Assembly (NCBI GenBank): GCA_037954325.1
Contig: JBBMNZ010000064.1
Span: 434,001 to 498,000 of the forward strand
DNA: 64,000 nucleotides
Source of the DNA: Fistularia commersonii
Taxonomy: Eukaryota > Chordata > Actinopteri > Syngnathiformes > Fistulariidae
Direction: 5' to 3'
Numbering within the stretch: the stretch's first letter is position 1; each line of letters opens with the position of its first letter. A program made the position numbers and the translations under genes. Below, piece by piece: positions 47,623-62,096 of the stretch. The notes under the pieces are model-generated. The model searched no databases. It had not been told where the DNA came from and was given only the letters and a program-made list of their open reading frames with translations.

Positions 47623-50600
47623 AGACAAAGTTGAAGCGTTTTTGATTAGGAGTGGAAATAACTAATGGATATTATCAAGCTGGTTTCTGCTGTTGAAATA
47701 TGTTGTTTATGACATAATTCTGCACAATATATGTCAAATTAAGTGTAATCCCTTCACAAGTTCAAAAGATATAGCCATTCGTTCAAAAAGTACTTATCTC
47801 ACCGAGTGTAAGCGTTTTTGATTAGGAGTGGAAATAACTTTTGAATTTCATCACGCTGGTTTCTGCTGTTGAAATATGTTGTTTAGAACATGTTTTTGCA
47901 CAATATATGTCAAATTCAGTGTAATCCCTTCATAGGTTCAAAAGATATCGCCAGTCGTTCCAAAAGAACTTATCTCACCGAGTTGAGGCGTTTTTGATTC
48001 GGAGTGGAAATAACCAATGAATTTCATCAAGCTGGTTTCTGCTTTTGAAATATGTTGTTTAGGACATGATTATGCAAAACACATGTCAAATTCAGTGTAA
48101 TCCAGCGATAAGATCAAAAGATATAGCCATTCGTGCAAAAAGTGCTTATCTCACCGAGTTGAAGCAATTTTGATTAGGAGTGGCAATAAGTAATGAATTT
48201 CATCAAGTAGATTTCTACTGTTGAAATATGTTGTTTAGGACATGATTCTGCACAATATATGTAAAATTCAGTGTAATCCCTTCTCAAGTTCAAAAGATAT
48301 AGCCATTCGTTCAAAAAGTGCTTATCTCACCGAGTTGAAGCATTTTTGATTAGGAGTGGAAATAACTCATGAATTTCATTAAGCTGGTTTCTGCTTTTGA
48401 AATATGTTGTTTAGGACATGATTCTACAGAAAATATTTCAAATTCAGTGTAATCCGGCAACAAGATCAAAGGATATAGCCATTCTTGCAAATAATGCTTA
48501 TCTCACCGAGTTGAAGCGTTTTTGTTTAGGAGTGGAAATAACTAATGAATTTCATCAAGCTGGTTACTGCTGTTGAAATATGTTTTTTGGGATATGATTC
48601 TACACAATATATGTCAAATTCAGTGTGATCCCATTAAAGGTTCAAAGGATATAGCCATTCTTTCAAAAAGGACTTATCTCACCGAGTTGAGGCGTTTGTG
48701 ATTAGGAGTGGAAATAACTAATGAATTTCATCAAGCTGGTTTCTGCTGTTGAAATATGTTGTTTAGGACATGATTCTGCACAATAAATGTCAAATTCAGT
48801 GTAATCCCTTCACAAGTTCAAAATATATAGCCATTTGTTCAAAAAGTACTTATCTCACTGAGTTGAAGCGTTTTTGATTAGGAGTGGAAATAACTTTTGA
48901 ATTCCTTCAAGCTGGTTTCTGCTGTTGAAATATGTTGTTTAGAACATGTTTCTGCACAATATATGTCAAATTCAGTGTAATCCCTTCATAGGTTCAAAAG
49001 ATATCGCCAGTCGTTCCAAAAGAACTTATCTCACCGAGTTGAGGCGTTTATAATTCGGAGTGGAAATAACCAATGAATTTCATCAAGCTGGTTACTGCTG
49101 TTGAAATATGTTGTTTAGGACATGATTCTGCAAAACACATGTCAAATTCAGTGTAATCCAGCGATAAGATCAAAAGATATAGCCATTCGTGCAAAAAGTG
49201 CTTATCTCACCGAGTTGAAGCATTTTTGATTAGGAGTGGAAATAACTAATGAATTTCATCAAGCTGGTTTCTGCTGTTGAAATATGTTGTTTAGGATATG
49301 ATTCTGCACAATATATGTCAAAGTCAGTGTGATCCCATTACAGGTTCAAAGGATATAGCCATTCGTTCAAAAAGGACTTATCTCACCGAGTTGAGGCGTT
49401 TGTGATTAGGAGTGGAAATAACTAATGAATTTCATCAAGCTGGTTTCTGCTGTTGAAATATGTTGTTTAGGACATGATTCTGCACAATATATGTCAAATT
49501 CAGTGTAATCCCTTCATAGGTTCAAAAGAAATCGCCAGTCATTCCAAAAGAACTTATGTCACCGAGTTGAGGCGTTTTTGATTCTGAGTGAAAATAACCA
49601 ATGAATTTCATCAAGCTGGTTTCTGCTGTTGAAATATGTTGTTTAGGATATGATTTTGAACAATATATGTCAAATTTAGTGTAATCACATCACAGGTTCA
49701 AAAGATATAGCCATTCGTTCAAAAACTGCTTATCTTATCGGGTTGAAGCGTTTTTGATTAGGAGTGGAATTAACTGATGGATTTCGTTAAGCTGGTTTCT
49801 GCTGTTGAAATATGTTGTTTAGGACATGATTCTGCAAAACACATGTCAAATTAAGTGTAATCCAGCGATAAGATCAAAAGATATAGCCATTCGTGAAAAA
49901 AGTGCTTATCTCACCGAGTTGAGACGTTTCTGATTAGGAGTGGAAATAACTAATGAATTTCATCAAGCTGGTTCCCGCTGTTGAAATATGCTGTTTAGAA
50001 CAAGATTCTGCACAAAATATGTCAAATTCAGTATAATCCAGTGACAAGTTAAAAAGATATAGCCATTCGATCAAAAAGTGCTTATCTCACCGAGTTGAAG
50101 CATTTTTGATTCGGAGTGGAAATAACTAATGAATTTCATCAAGCTGGTTTCTGCTGTTGAAATATGTTGTTTAGGACAAGATTCTGCACAATATATGTCA
50201 ACTTCAGTGAAATCCCATCACAGGTTCAAAAAATATAGCCATTCGTTCAAAAATTGCTTATCTCACCAAGTTGAAGAGTTTTTGATTAGTATTGGATATA
50301 ACTTTTGAATTTCATCACGCTGGTTTCTGCTCTTGAAATTTGTTGTTTAGGACATGATTCTGGACAATATATTTCAAATTCAGTGTAATCCCTTCACAAG
50401 TTCAAAAGATATAGCCATTCGTTCAAAAAGTGCTTATCTCACCGAGTTGAAGCATTTTTGATTAGGAGTGGAAATAACTGATGAATTTCATCAAGCTGGT
50501 TTCTGCTGTTGAAATATGTTGTTTAGGATATGATTCTGCAAAATATATGTCAAAGTCAGTGTGATCCCATTACAGGTTCAAAGGATATAGCCATTCGTTC

Positions 50601-50639
50601 AAAAAGGACTTATCTCACCGAGTTGAGGCGTTTGTGATT

Positions 50640-51670
50640 AGGAGTGGAAATAACTAATGAATTTCATCAAGCTGGTTTCTGCTGTTGAAATATGTTGTTT
50701 AGGACATGATTCTGCACAATATATGTCAAATTCAATGTAATCCCTTCATAGGTTCAAAAGAAATCGCCTGTCATTCCAAAAGAACGTATGTCACCGAGTT
50801 GAGGCGTTTTTGATTCTGAGTGGAAATAACCAATGAATTTCATCAAGCTGGTTTCTGCTGTTGAAATATGTTGTTTAGGATATGATTTTGAACAATATAT
50901 GTCAAATTTATTGTAATCACATCAGAGGTTCAAAAGATATAGCCATTCGTTCAAAAACTGCTTATCTTATCGGGTTGAAGCGTTTTTGATTAGGAGTGGA
51001 AATAACTGATGGATTTCGTTAAGCTGGTTTCTGCTGTTGAAATATGTTGTTAAGGACATGATTCTGCAAAACACATGTCAAATTAAGTGTAATCCAGCGA
51101 TAAGATAAAAAGATATAGCCATTCGTGAAAAAAGTGCTTATCTCACCGAGTTGAGACGTTTCTGATTAGGAGTGGAAATAACTAATGAATTTCATCAAGC
51201 TGGTTCCCGCTGTTGAAATATGCTGTTTAGAACAAGATTCTGCACAAAATATGTCAAATTCAGTATAATCCAGTGACAAGTTCAAAAGATATAGCCATTC
51301 GATCAAAAAGTGCTTATCTCACCGAATTGAAGCATTTTTGATTCGGAGTGGAAATAACTAATGAATTTCATCAAGCTGGTTTCTGCTGTTGAAATATGTT
51401 GTTTAGGACAAGATTCTGCACAATATATGTCAACTTCAGTGAAATCCCATCACAGGTTCAAATAAATATAGCCATTCGTTCAAAAATTGCTTATCTCACC
51501 AAGTTGAAGAGTTTTTGATTAGTATTGGAAATAACTTTTGAATTTCATCACGCTGGTTTCTGCTCTTGAAATATGTTGTTTAGGACATGATTCTGGACAA
51601 TATATTTCAAATTCAGTGTAATACCTTCACAAGTTCAAAAGATATCGCCGTTCGTTCAAAAAGTACTTAT
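50640..51670 (+). repeat. ~1.03-kb duplicated segment, first copy
   Basis: This matches 59,942-60,972 at a constant offset of 9,302 bp. Shared rare markers include AAAGAACGTATG, TTATTGTAATCACATCAGAG (50,909 and 60,211), the inserted bases in GTTCAAATAAATATAGCC, and GATATCGCCGTTCG (51,641 and 60,943). After about 51,670 the two copies continue with different monomers. Confidence 0.87.
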
Positions 51671-54600
51671 CTCACCGAGTTGATGCGTTTGTGGATTCGG
51701 AGTGGAAATAATCAATGAATTTAATCGAGCTGGTTTCTGCTGTTGAAATATGTTTTTAAGGATATGATTCTGCACAATATAGGTCAAATTTAGTGTAATC
51801 ACATTACAGGTTCAAAAGACATAGCCATTCGTTCAAAAACTGCTTATCTTATCGGGTTGAAGCGTTTTTGATTGAGAGTGGAAATAACTATTGAATTTCA
51901 TCAAGCTGGTTTCTGCTGTTGAAATATGTTGTTTAGGACATGATTCTGCACAATATACGTCAAATTCAGTGTAATCCCTTCACAAGTTCAAAATATATAG
52001 CCATTTGTTCAAAAAGTACTTATCTCACCGAGTTGAAGCGTTTTTGATTAGGAGTGGAAATAACTTTTGAATTTCATCAAGCTGGTTTCTGCTGTTGAAA
52101 TATGTTGTTTAGAACATGTTTCTGCACAATATATGTCAAATTCAGTGTAATCCCTTCATAGGTTCAAAAGATACCGCCAGTCGTTCCAAAAGAACTTATC
52201 TCACCGAGTTGAGGCGTTTTTGATTCGGAGTGGAAATAACCAATGAATTTCATCAAGCTGTTTTCTGTGTTGAAATATGTTGTTTAGGACATGATTCTGC
52301 AAAACACATGTCAAATTCAGTGTAATCCAGCGATAAGATCAAAAGATATAGCCATTCGTGCAAAAAGTGCTTATCTCACCGAGTTGAAGCAATTTTGATT
52401 AGGAGTGGCAATAACTAATGAATTTCATCAAGTAGATTTCTACTGTTGAAATATGTTGTTTAGGACATGATTCTGCACAATATATGTCAAATTCAGTGTA
52501 ATCCCTTCACAAGTTCAAAAGATATAGCCATTCGTTCAAAAAGTGCTTATCCCACCGAGTTGAAGCATTTTTGATTAGGAGTGGAAATGACTAATGAATT
52601 TCATCAAGCTGGTTTCTGCTGTTGAAATATGTTGTTTAGGATATGATTCTGCACAATATATGTCAAAGTCAGTGTGATCCCATTACAGGTTCAAAGGATA
52701 TAGCCATTCGTTCAAAAAGGACTTATCTCACCGAGTTGAGGCGTTTTTGATTCTGAGTGGAAATAACCAATGAATTTCATCAAGCTGGTTTCTGCTGTTG
52801 AAATATGTTGTTTAGGACAAGATTCTGCACAATATATGTCAACTTCAGTGAAATCCCATCACAGGTTCAAAAAATATAGCCATTCGTTCAAAAATTGCTT
52901 ATCTCACCAAGTTGAAGAGTTTTTGATTAGTATTGGAAATAACTTTTGAATTTCATCACGCTGGTTTCTGCTCTTGAAATTTGTTGTTTAGGACATGATT
53001 CTGGACAATATATTTCAAATTCAGTGTAATACCTTCACAAGTTCAAAAGATATAGCCATTCGTTCAAAAAGTGCTTATCTCACCGAGTTGAAGCATTTTT
53101 GTTTAGGAGTGGAAATAACTAATGAATTTCATCAAGCTGGTTTCTGCTGCTGAAATATGTTGTTTAGGATATGATTCTGCACAATATATGTCAAAGTCAG
53201 TGTGATCCCATTACAGGTTCAAAGGATATAGCCATTCGTTCAAAAGGGACTTATCTCACCGAGTTGAAGCGTTTTTGATTAGGAGTGGAAATAACTAATG
53301 AATTTCATCAAGCTGGTTTCTGCTGTTGAAATATGTTGTTTAGGACATGATTCTGCACAATATATGTCAAATTCAGTGTAATACCTTCACAAGTTCAAAA
53401 GATATAGCCATTCGTTCAAAAAGTGCTTATCTCACCGAGTTGAAGCGTTTTTGATTAGGAGTGGAAATAACTTTTGAATTTCATCAAGCTGGTTTCTGCT
53501 GTTGAAATATGTTGTTTAGAACATGATTCTGCACACTTTATGTCCAATTCAGTGTAATCCCTTCATAGTTTAAAAAGAAATCGCCAGTCGTTCCAAAAGA
53601 ACTTATCTCACCGAGTTGAGGCGTTTTTGATTCGGAGTGGAAATAACCAATGAATTTCATCAAGCTGGTTTCTGCTGTTGAAATATGTTGTTTAGGACAA
53701 GATTCTGCACAAAATATGTCAAATTCAGTATAATCCAGTGACAAGTTCAAAAGATATAGCCATTCGATCAAAAAGTGCTTATCTCACCGAGTTGAAGCAT
53801 TTTTGATTCGGAGTGGAAATAACTAATGAATTTCATCAAGCTGGTTTCTGCTCTTGAAATTTGTTGTTTAGGACATGATTCTGGACAATATATTTCAAAT
53901 TCAGTGTAATCCCATCACAGGTTCAAAAAATATAGCCATTCGTTCAAAAATTGCTTATCTCACCAAGTTGAAGAGTTTTTGATTAGTATTGGAAATAACT
54001 TTTGAATTTCATCACGCTGGTTTCTGCTCTTGAAATTTGTTGTTCAGGACATGATTCTGGACAATATATTTCAAATTCAGTGTAATCCCTTCACAAGTTC
54101 AAAAGATATCGCCATTCGTTCAAAAAGTGCTTATCTCACCGAGTTGAAGCGTTTTTGATTAGGAGTGGAAATAACTTTTGAATTTCATCAAGCTGTTTTC
54201 TGCTGTTTAAATATGTTGTTTAGAACATGTTTTTGCACAATATATGTCAAATTCAGTGTAATCCCTTCATAGGTTCAAAAGGTATCGCCAGTCGTTCCAA
54301 AAGAACTTATCTCACCGAGTTGAAGCGTTTTTGATTAGGAGTGGAAAAAACTAATGAATTTCTACAAGCTGGTTTCTGCTGTTGAAATATGTTGTTTAGG
54401 ACATGATTCTGCACACTATATGTCAAATTCAGTGTAATCCCTTCACAAGTTCAAAAGATATAGCCATTTGTTCAAAAAGTACTTATCTCACCGAGTTGAA
54501 GCGTTTTTGATTAGGAGTGGAAATAACTTTTGAATTTCATCAAGCTGGTTTCTGCTGTTGAAATATGTTGTTTAGAACATGTTTCTGCACAATATATGTC

Positions 54601-55192
54601 AAATTCAGTGTAATCCCTTCATAGGTTCAAAAGATATCGCCAGTCGTTCCAAAAGAACTTATCTCACCGAGTTGAGGCGTTTTTGATTCGGAGTGGAAAT
54701 AACCAATGAATTTCATCAAGCTGGTTTCTGCTGTTGAAATATGTTTTTTAGGATATGATTCTGCACAATATATGTCAAATTTAGTTTAAATCACATCACA
54801 GGTTCAAAATATATAGCCATTCGTTCAAAAACTGCTTATCTTATCGGGTTGAAGGGTTTTTGATTAGGAGTGGAAATAACTGATGGATTTCGTCAAGCTG
54901 GCTTCTGCTGTTGAAATATGTTGTTTAGGACATGATTCTGCAAAACACATGTCAAATTCGGTGTAATCCAGCGATAAGATCAAAAGATATAGCCATTCGT
55001 GAAAAAAGTGCTTATCTCACCGAGTTGAAGCGTTTTTGATTCGGAGTGGAAATAACTAATGAATTTCATCAAGCTGGTTTCTGCTGTTGAAATTTGTTGT
55101 TTAGGACATGATTCTGCACAATATATGTCAAATTTAGTGAAATCCCATTTCAGGTTCAAAGGATATAGCCATTCGTCCAAAAAGTACTTATG

Positions 55193-55356
55193 TCACCAAG
55201 TTGAAGAGTTTTTGATTAGTATTGGAAATAACCAATGAATTACGTCAAGCTGGTTTCTGCTGTTGAAATATGTTGTTAGGTCAAGATTCTGCACAATATA
55301 TGTCATATCCTTCTAAAGTCCAAAAGATATAGCCATTCGTTCAAAAAGTGCTTAAC
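55193..55356 (+). repeat. Short 164-bp monomer, copy 5
   Basis: Landmarks at 55193 and 55357. It carries CATATCCTTCTAAAGTCC. The neighbours are the same subtypes as for copies 2, 3 and 6. Confidence 0.93.
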
Positions 55357-57290
55357 TCACCGAGTTGAGACGTTTCTGATTAGGAGTGGAAATAACTAAT
55401 GAATTTCATCAAGCTGGTTTCTGCTGTTGAAATATGTTGTTTAGGACATGATTCTGCACAATATATGTCAAATTCGTGTGAGCCCAATACAGGTTGAAAG
55501 GATATAGCCATTCGTTCAAAACGTGCTTATGAGACTGAGTTGAAGAGTTTTTCATAAGGAATTTCAAATAGCTAATGAATTTCATCAAGCTGGTTCCTGC
55601 TGTTGAAATATGTTGTTTAGGACATGATTCTGCACAAAATATGTCAAATTCAGTATAATCCAGCGACAAGATCAAAATATATTGCCATTCGATCAAAAAG
55701 TGCTTATCTCACCGAGTTGAAGCATTTTTGATTAGGAGTGGAAATAACTATTGAATTTCATCAAGCTGGTTTCTGCTGTTGAAATATGTTGTTTAGGACA
55801 TGATTCTGCACAATATGCGTCAAATTCTTGTGAGCCCATTACAGGTGGAAAGGATATAGCCATCCGTTCAAAAGGTGCTTATGAGACAAAGTTGAAGCGT
55901 TTTTGATTAGGAGTGGAAATAACTAATGGATATTATCAAGCTGGTTTCTGCTGTTGAAATATGTTGTTTATGACATAATTCTGCACAATATATGTCAAAT
56001 TAAGTGTAATCCCTTCACAAGTTCAAAAGATATAGCCATTCGTTCAAAAAGTACTTATCTCACCGAGTTGAAGCGTTTTTGATTAGGAGTGGAAATAACT
56101 TTTGAATTTCATCACGCTGGTTTCTGCTGTTGAAATATGTTGTTTAGGACATAATTCTGCACAATATATGTCAAATTAAGTGTAATCCCTTCATAGGTTC
56201 AAAAGATATCGCCATTCGTTCAAAAAGTACTTATCTCACCGAGTTGAAGCGTTTTTGATTAGGAGTGGAAATAACTAATGAATTTCTACAAGCTGGTTTC
56301 TGCTGTTGAAATATGTTGTTTAGGACATGATTCTGCACAATATATGTCAAATTCAGTGTAATCCCTTCACAAGTTCAAAGGATATAGCCATTTGTTCAAA
56401 AAGTACTTATCTCACCGAGTTGAAGCGTTTTTGATTAGGAGTGGAAATAACTAATGAATTTCATCAAGCTGGTTTCTGCTGTTGAAATATGTTGTTTAGA
56501 ACATTTTTCTGCACAATATATGTCAAATTCAGTGTAATCCCTTCATAGGTTCAAAAGATATCGCCAGTCGTTCCAGAAGAACTTATCTCACCGAGTTGAG
56601 GCGTTTTTGATTAGGAGTGGAAATAACCAATGAATTTCATCAAGCTGGTTTCTGCTGTTGAAATATGTTGTTTAGGACATGATTCTGCAAAACACATGTC
56701 AAATTCAGTGTAATCCAGCGATAAGATCAAAAGATATAGCCATTCTTGAAAAAAGTGCTTATCTCACCGAGTTGAAGCGTTTTTGATTCGGAGTGGAAAT
56801 AACTAATGAATTTCATCAAGCTGGTTTCTGCTGTTGAAATATGTTGTTTAGGACAAGATTCTGCACAATATATGTCAAATTCAGTGAAATCCATCACAGG
56901 TTCAAAAAATATAGCCATTCGTTCAAAAATTGCTTATCTCACCAAGTTGAAGAGTTTTTTATTAGTATTGGAAATAACTTATGAATTTCATCAAGCTGGT
57001 TTCTGCTGTTGAAATTTGTTGTTTAGGACATGATTGTGGACAATATATGTCAAATTCAGTGTAATCCCTTCACAAGTTCAAAAGATATAACCATTCGTTC
57101 AAAAAGTACTTATCTCACTGGGTTGAAGCGTTTTTGATTAGGAGTGGAAATAACTTTTGAATTTCATCTAGCTGGTTTCTGCTGTTGAAATATGTTGTTT
57201 AGGACATGATTCTGCACAATATATGTCAAATTTAGTGAAATCCCATTACAGGTTCAAAGGATATAGCCATTCGTCCAAAAAGTACTTATG

Positions 57291-57454
57291 TCACCAAGTT
57301 GAAGAGTTTTTGATTAGTATTGGAAATAACCAATGAATTACGTCAAGCTGGTTTCTGCTGTTGAAATATGTTGTTAGGTCAAGATTCTGCACAATATATG
57401 TCATATCCATCAAAAGTCCAAAAGATATAGCCATTCGTTCAAAAAGTGCTTAAC
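57291..57454 (+). repeat. Short 164-bp monomer, copy 6
   Basis: Landmarks at 57291 and 57455. It reads CATATCCATCAAAAGTCC like copies 1 and 2. It lies 2,098 bp from copy 5, which is 12 monomers minus the 12-bp deficit of one short monomer and two 1-bp deletions. Confidence 0.93.
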
Positions 57455-59941
57455 TCACCGAGTTGAGACGTTTCTGATTAGGATTGGAAATAACTAATGA
57501 ATTTCATCAAGCTGGTTTCTGCTGTTGAAATACGTTGTTTAGGACATGATTCTGCACAATATATGTCAAATTCGTGTGAGCCCTTTACAAGTTGAAAGGA
57601 TATAGCCATTCGTTCAAAACGTGCTTATGAGACTGAGTTGAAGCATTTTTGATTAGGAGTGCAAATAGCTAATGAATTTCATCAAGCTGGTTCCTGCTGT
57701 TGAAATATGTTTTTTAGGACATGATTCTGCACAAAATATGTCAAATTCAGTATAATCCAGCGACAAGTTCAAAAGATATTGCCATTCGATCAAAAAGTGC
57801 TTATCTCACCGAGTTGAAGCATTTTTGAATCGGAGTGGAAATAACTTTTGAATTTCATCACGCTGGTTTTTGCTGTTGAAATATGTTTTTTAGGACATGA
57901 TTCTGCACAATATATGTCAAATTCAGTGTAATCCCTTCATACGTTAAAAAGATATCGCCATTTGTTCAAAAAATACTTATCTCACCGAGTTGAAGAGTTT
58001 TTGATTAGTATTGGAAATAACTTTTGAATTTCATCAAGCTGGTTTCTGCTCTTGAAATTTGTTGTTTAGGACATGATTCAGCACAATATACGTCAAATTC
58101 TTGTGAGCCCATTACAGGTTAAAAGGATATAGCCATCCGTTCAAAACGTGCTTATGAGACCGAGTTGAAGCGTTTTTGATTAGGAGTGGAAATAACTAAT
58201 GGATATTATCAAGCTGGTTTCAGCTGTTGAAATATGTTGTTTATGACATAATTCTGCACAATATATGTAAAATTAAGTGTAATCCCTTCACAAGTTCAAA
58301 AGATATAGCCCTTCGTTCAAAAAGTACTTATCTCACCGAGTTGAAGCGTTTTTGATTAGGAGTGGAAATAACTTTTGAATTTCATCACGCTGGTTTTTGC
58401 TGTTGAAATATGTTGTTTAGGACATGATTCTGCACAATATATGTCAAATTCAGTGTAATCCCTTCATACGTTAAAAAGATATCGCCATTCGTTCAAAAAG
58501 TACTTATCTCACCGAGTTGAAGCATTTTTGAATAGGAGTGGAAATAACTAATGAATTTCATCAAGCTGGTTTCTGCTGTTGAAATATGTTGTTTAGGATA
58601 TGATTCTGCAAAATATATGTCAAAGTCAGTGTGATCCCTTCACATGTTCAAAAGATATAGCCATTCGTTCAAAAAGTACTTATCTTACCGATTTGAAGCA
58701 TTTTTGATTAGGAGTGGAAATAACTAATGAATTTCATCAAGCTGGTTTTTGCTGTTGAAATATTTTGTTTAGGACATGATTCTGCACAATATATGTCATA
58801 TTCAGTGTAATCCCTTCACAAGTTCAAAAGATATAGCCATTTGTTCAAAAAGTGCTTATCTCACCGAGTTGAAGCGTTTTTGATTAGGAGTGGAAATAAC
58901 TTTTGAATTTCATTACGCTGGTTTCTGCTGTTGAAATATGTTGTTTAGGACATGATTTTGCACAATATATGTCAAAGTCAGTGTAATCCCTTCATAGGTT
59001 AAAAAGATATCGCCATTCGTTCAAAAACTGCTTATCTTATCGGGTTGAAGCGTTTTTGATTGAGAGTGGAAATAACTAATGGATTTAATCAAGCTGGTTT
59101 CTGCTGTTGAAATATGTTGTTTAGGACATGATTCTGCACAACACATGTCAAATTCATTGTAATCCAGCGACAAGATCAAAAGATATAGCCATTCGTGCAA
59201 AAAGTGCTTATCTCTACGAGTTGAAGCAATTATGATTAGGAGTGGCAATAACTAATGAATTTCATCAAGTAGATTTCTACTGTTGAAATATGTTGTTTAG
59301 GACATGATTCTGCAAAACACATGTCAAATTAAGTGTAATCCAGCGATAAGATCAAAAGATATAGCCATTCGTGAAAAAAGTGCTTATCTCACCGAATTGA
59401 GACGTTTCTGATTAGGAGTGGAAATAACTAATGAATTACATCAAGCTGGTTCCTGCTGTTAAAATATGTTGTTTAGGACAAGATTCTGCACAAAATATGT
59501 CAAATTCAGTATAATCCAGTGACAAGTTCAAAAGATATAGCCATTCGATCAAAAAGTGCTTATCTCATCGAGTTGAAGCATTTTTGATTAGTATTGGAAA
59601 TAACTTTTGAATTTCATCAAGCAGGTTTCTGCTCTTAAAATTTGTTGTTTAGGACATGATTCTGGACAATATATTTCAAATTCAGTGTAATCCCTTCTCA
59701 TGTTCAAAAGATATCGCCATTCGTTCAAAAAGTACTTATCTCACCGAGTTGAAGCGTTTTTGATTAGGAGTTAAAATAACTTTTGAATTTCATCAAGCTG
59801 GTTTCTGCTGTTGAAATATGTTGTTTAGGACATGATTCTGCACAATATATGTCAAATTCAGTGAAATCCCATCACAGGTTCAAAAGATATAGCCATTCGT
59901 TCAAAAAGGACTTATCTCACCGAGTTGAGGCGTTTGTGATT

Positions 59942-60972
59942 AGGAGTGGAAATAACTAATGAATTTCATCAAGCTGGTTTCTGCTGTTGAAATATGTTGT
60001 TTAGGACATGATTCTGCACAATATATGTCAAATTCAGTGTAATCCCTTCATAGGTTCAAAAGAAATCGCCAGTCATTCCAAAAGAACGTATGTCACCGAG
60101 TTGAGGCGTTTTTGATTCTGAGTGGAAATAACCAATGAATTTCATCAAGCTGGTTTCTGCTGTTGAAATATGTTGTTTAGGATATGATTTTGAACAATAT
60201 ATGTCAAATTTATTGTAATCACATCAGAGGTTCAAAAGATATAGCCATTCGTTCAAAAACTGCTTATCTTATCGGGTTGAAGCGTTTTTGATTAGGAGTG
60301 GAAATAACTGATGGATTTCGTTAAGCTGGTTTCTGCTGTTGAAATATGTTGTTAAGGACAAGATTCTGCAAAACACATGTCAAATTAAGTGTAATCCAGC
60401 GATAAGATAAAAAGATATAGCCATTCGTGAAAAAAGTGCTTATCTCACCGAGTTGAGACGTTTCTGATTAGGAGTGGAAATAACTAATGAATTTCATCAA
60501 GCTGGTTCCCGCTGTTGAAATATGCTGTTTAGAACAAGATTCTGCACAAAATATGTCAAATTCAGTATAATCCAGTGACAAGTTCAAAAGATATAGCCAT
60601 TCGATCAAAAAGTGCTTATCTCACCGAATTGAAGCATTTTTGATTCGGAGTGGAAATAACTAATGAATTTCATCAAGCTGGTTTCTGCTGTTGAAATATG
60701 TTGTTTAGGACAAGATTCTGCACAATATATGTCAACTTCAGTGAAATCCCATCACAGGTTCAAATAAATATAGCCATTCGTTCAAAAATTGCTTATCTCA
60801 CCAAGTTGAAGAGTTTTTGATTAGTATTGGAAATAACTTTTGAATTTCATCACGCTGGTTTCTGCTCTTGAAATATGTTGTTTAGGACATGATTCTGGAC
60901 AATATATTTCAAATTCAGTGTAATACCTTCACAAGTTCAAAAGATATCGCCGTTCGTTCAAAAAGTACTTAT
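59942..60972 (+). repeat. ~1.03-kb duplicated segment, second copy
   Basis: Distant partner of 50,640-51,670 with the same rare markers. The offset is 53 monomers minus 26 bp, which matches two 164-bp monomers plus a few single-base deletions in between. Confidence 0.87.
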
Positions 60973-61510
60973 CTCACCGAGTTGAAGCGTTTTTGATTAG
61001 GAGTGGAAATAACTTTTGAATTTCATCAAGCTGGTTTCTGCTGTTGAAATATGTTCTTTAGGACATGATTCTGCACACTATATGTCAAATTTAGTTAAAT
61101 CCCATCACAGGTTCAAAAGATATAGCCATTCGTTCAAAAATTGCTTATCTCACCAAGTTGAAGAGTTTTTGATTAGGAGCGGAAATAACTATTGAATTTC
61201 ATCAAGCTGGTTTCTGCTGTTGAAATATGTTGTTTAGGACATGATTCTGCACAATATACGTCAAATTCTTGTGAGCCCATTACAGGTTGAAAGGATATAG
61301 CCATCCGTTCAAAACGTGCTTATGAGACCGAGTTGAAGCGTTTTTGAATAGGAGTGGAAATAACTAATGGATATTATCAAGCTGGTTTCTGCTGTTGAAA
61401 TATGTTGTTTAGGACATAATTCTGCACAATATATGTCAAATTAAGTGTAATCCCTTCACAAGTTCAAAAGATATAGCCATTCGTTCAAAAAGTACTTATC
61501 TCACCGAGTT
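60690..61510 (+). repeat. Segment repeated 1,407 bp downstream
   Basis: The run CACACTATATGTC..GTTAAATCCC, AGGAGCGGAAATAAC, GAGACCGAG and the rare GTTTTTGAATAGGAGTGG recurs at 62,097-62,920 with an offset of 1,407 bp (8 monomers minus 1). Landmark 61150 recurs at 62557, and GAATAGG at 61,346 recurs at 62,753. The monomers between are of other subtypes. Confidence 0.82.
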
Positions 61511-62096
61511 GAAGCGTTTTTGATTAGGAGTGGAAATAACTTTTGAATTTCATCAAGCTGGTTTCTGCTTTTGAAATATGTTGTTTAGGACATGATTCTG
61601 CAGAAAAAAATTCAAATTCAGTGTAATCCAGCAACAAGATCAAAGGATATAGCCATTCTTGCAAATAATGCTTATCTCACCGAGTTGAAGCGTTTTTGTT
61701 TAGGAGTGGAAATAACTAATGAATTTCATCAAGCTGGTTACTGCTGTTGAAATATGTTTTTTGGGATATGATTCTACACAATATATGTCAAATTCAGTGT
61801 GATCCCATTAAAGGTTCAAAGGATATAGCCATTCTTTCAAAAAGGACTTATCTCACCGAGTTGAGGCGTTTGTGATTAGGAGTGGAAATAACTAATGAAT
61901 TTCATCAAGCTGGTTTCTGCTGTTGAAATATGTTGTTTCAGGACATGATTCGGCACAATATATCAAATTCAGTGTAATCCCTTCATAGGTTCAAAAGAAA
62001 TCGCCAGTCATTCCCAAAAGAACTTATGTCACCGAGTTGAGGCGTTTTTGATTCTGAGTGGAAATAACTTTTGAATTTCATCAAGCTGGTTTCTGC

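Noticed and set aside
55409..55696. Longest minus-strand frame (95 codons), plus 59021-59248 (75 codons) and the plus-strand frame 56806-57012 (68 codons)
   Set aside because: All lie entirely inside satellite monomers and depend on single-base length variants at one site, for example the extra base in CATAAGGAATTTCAAATAGC near 55,553. They are not conserved among the neighbouring copies.
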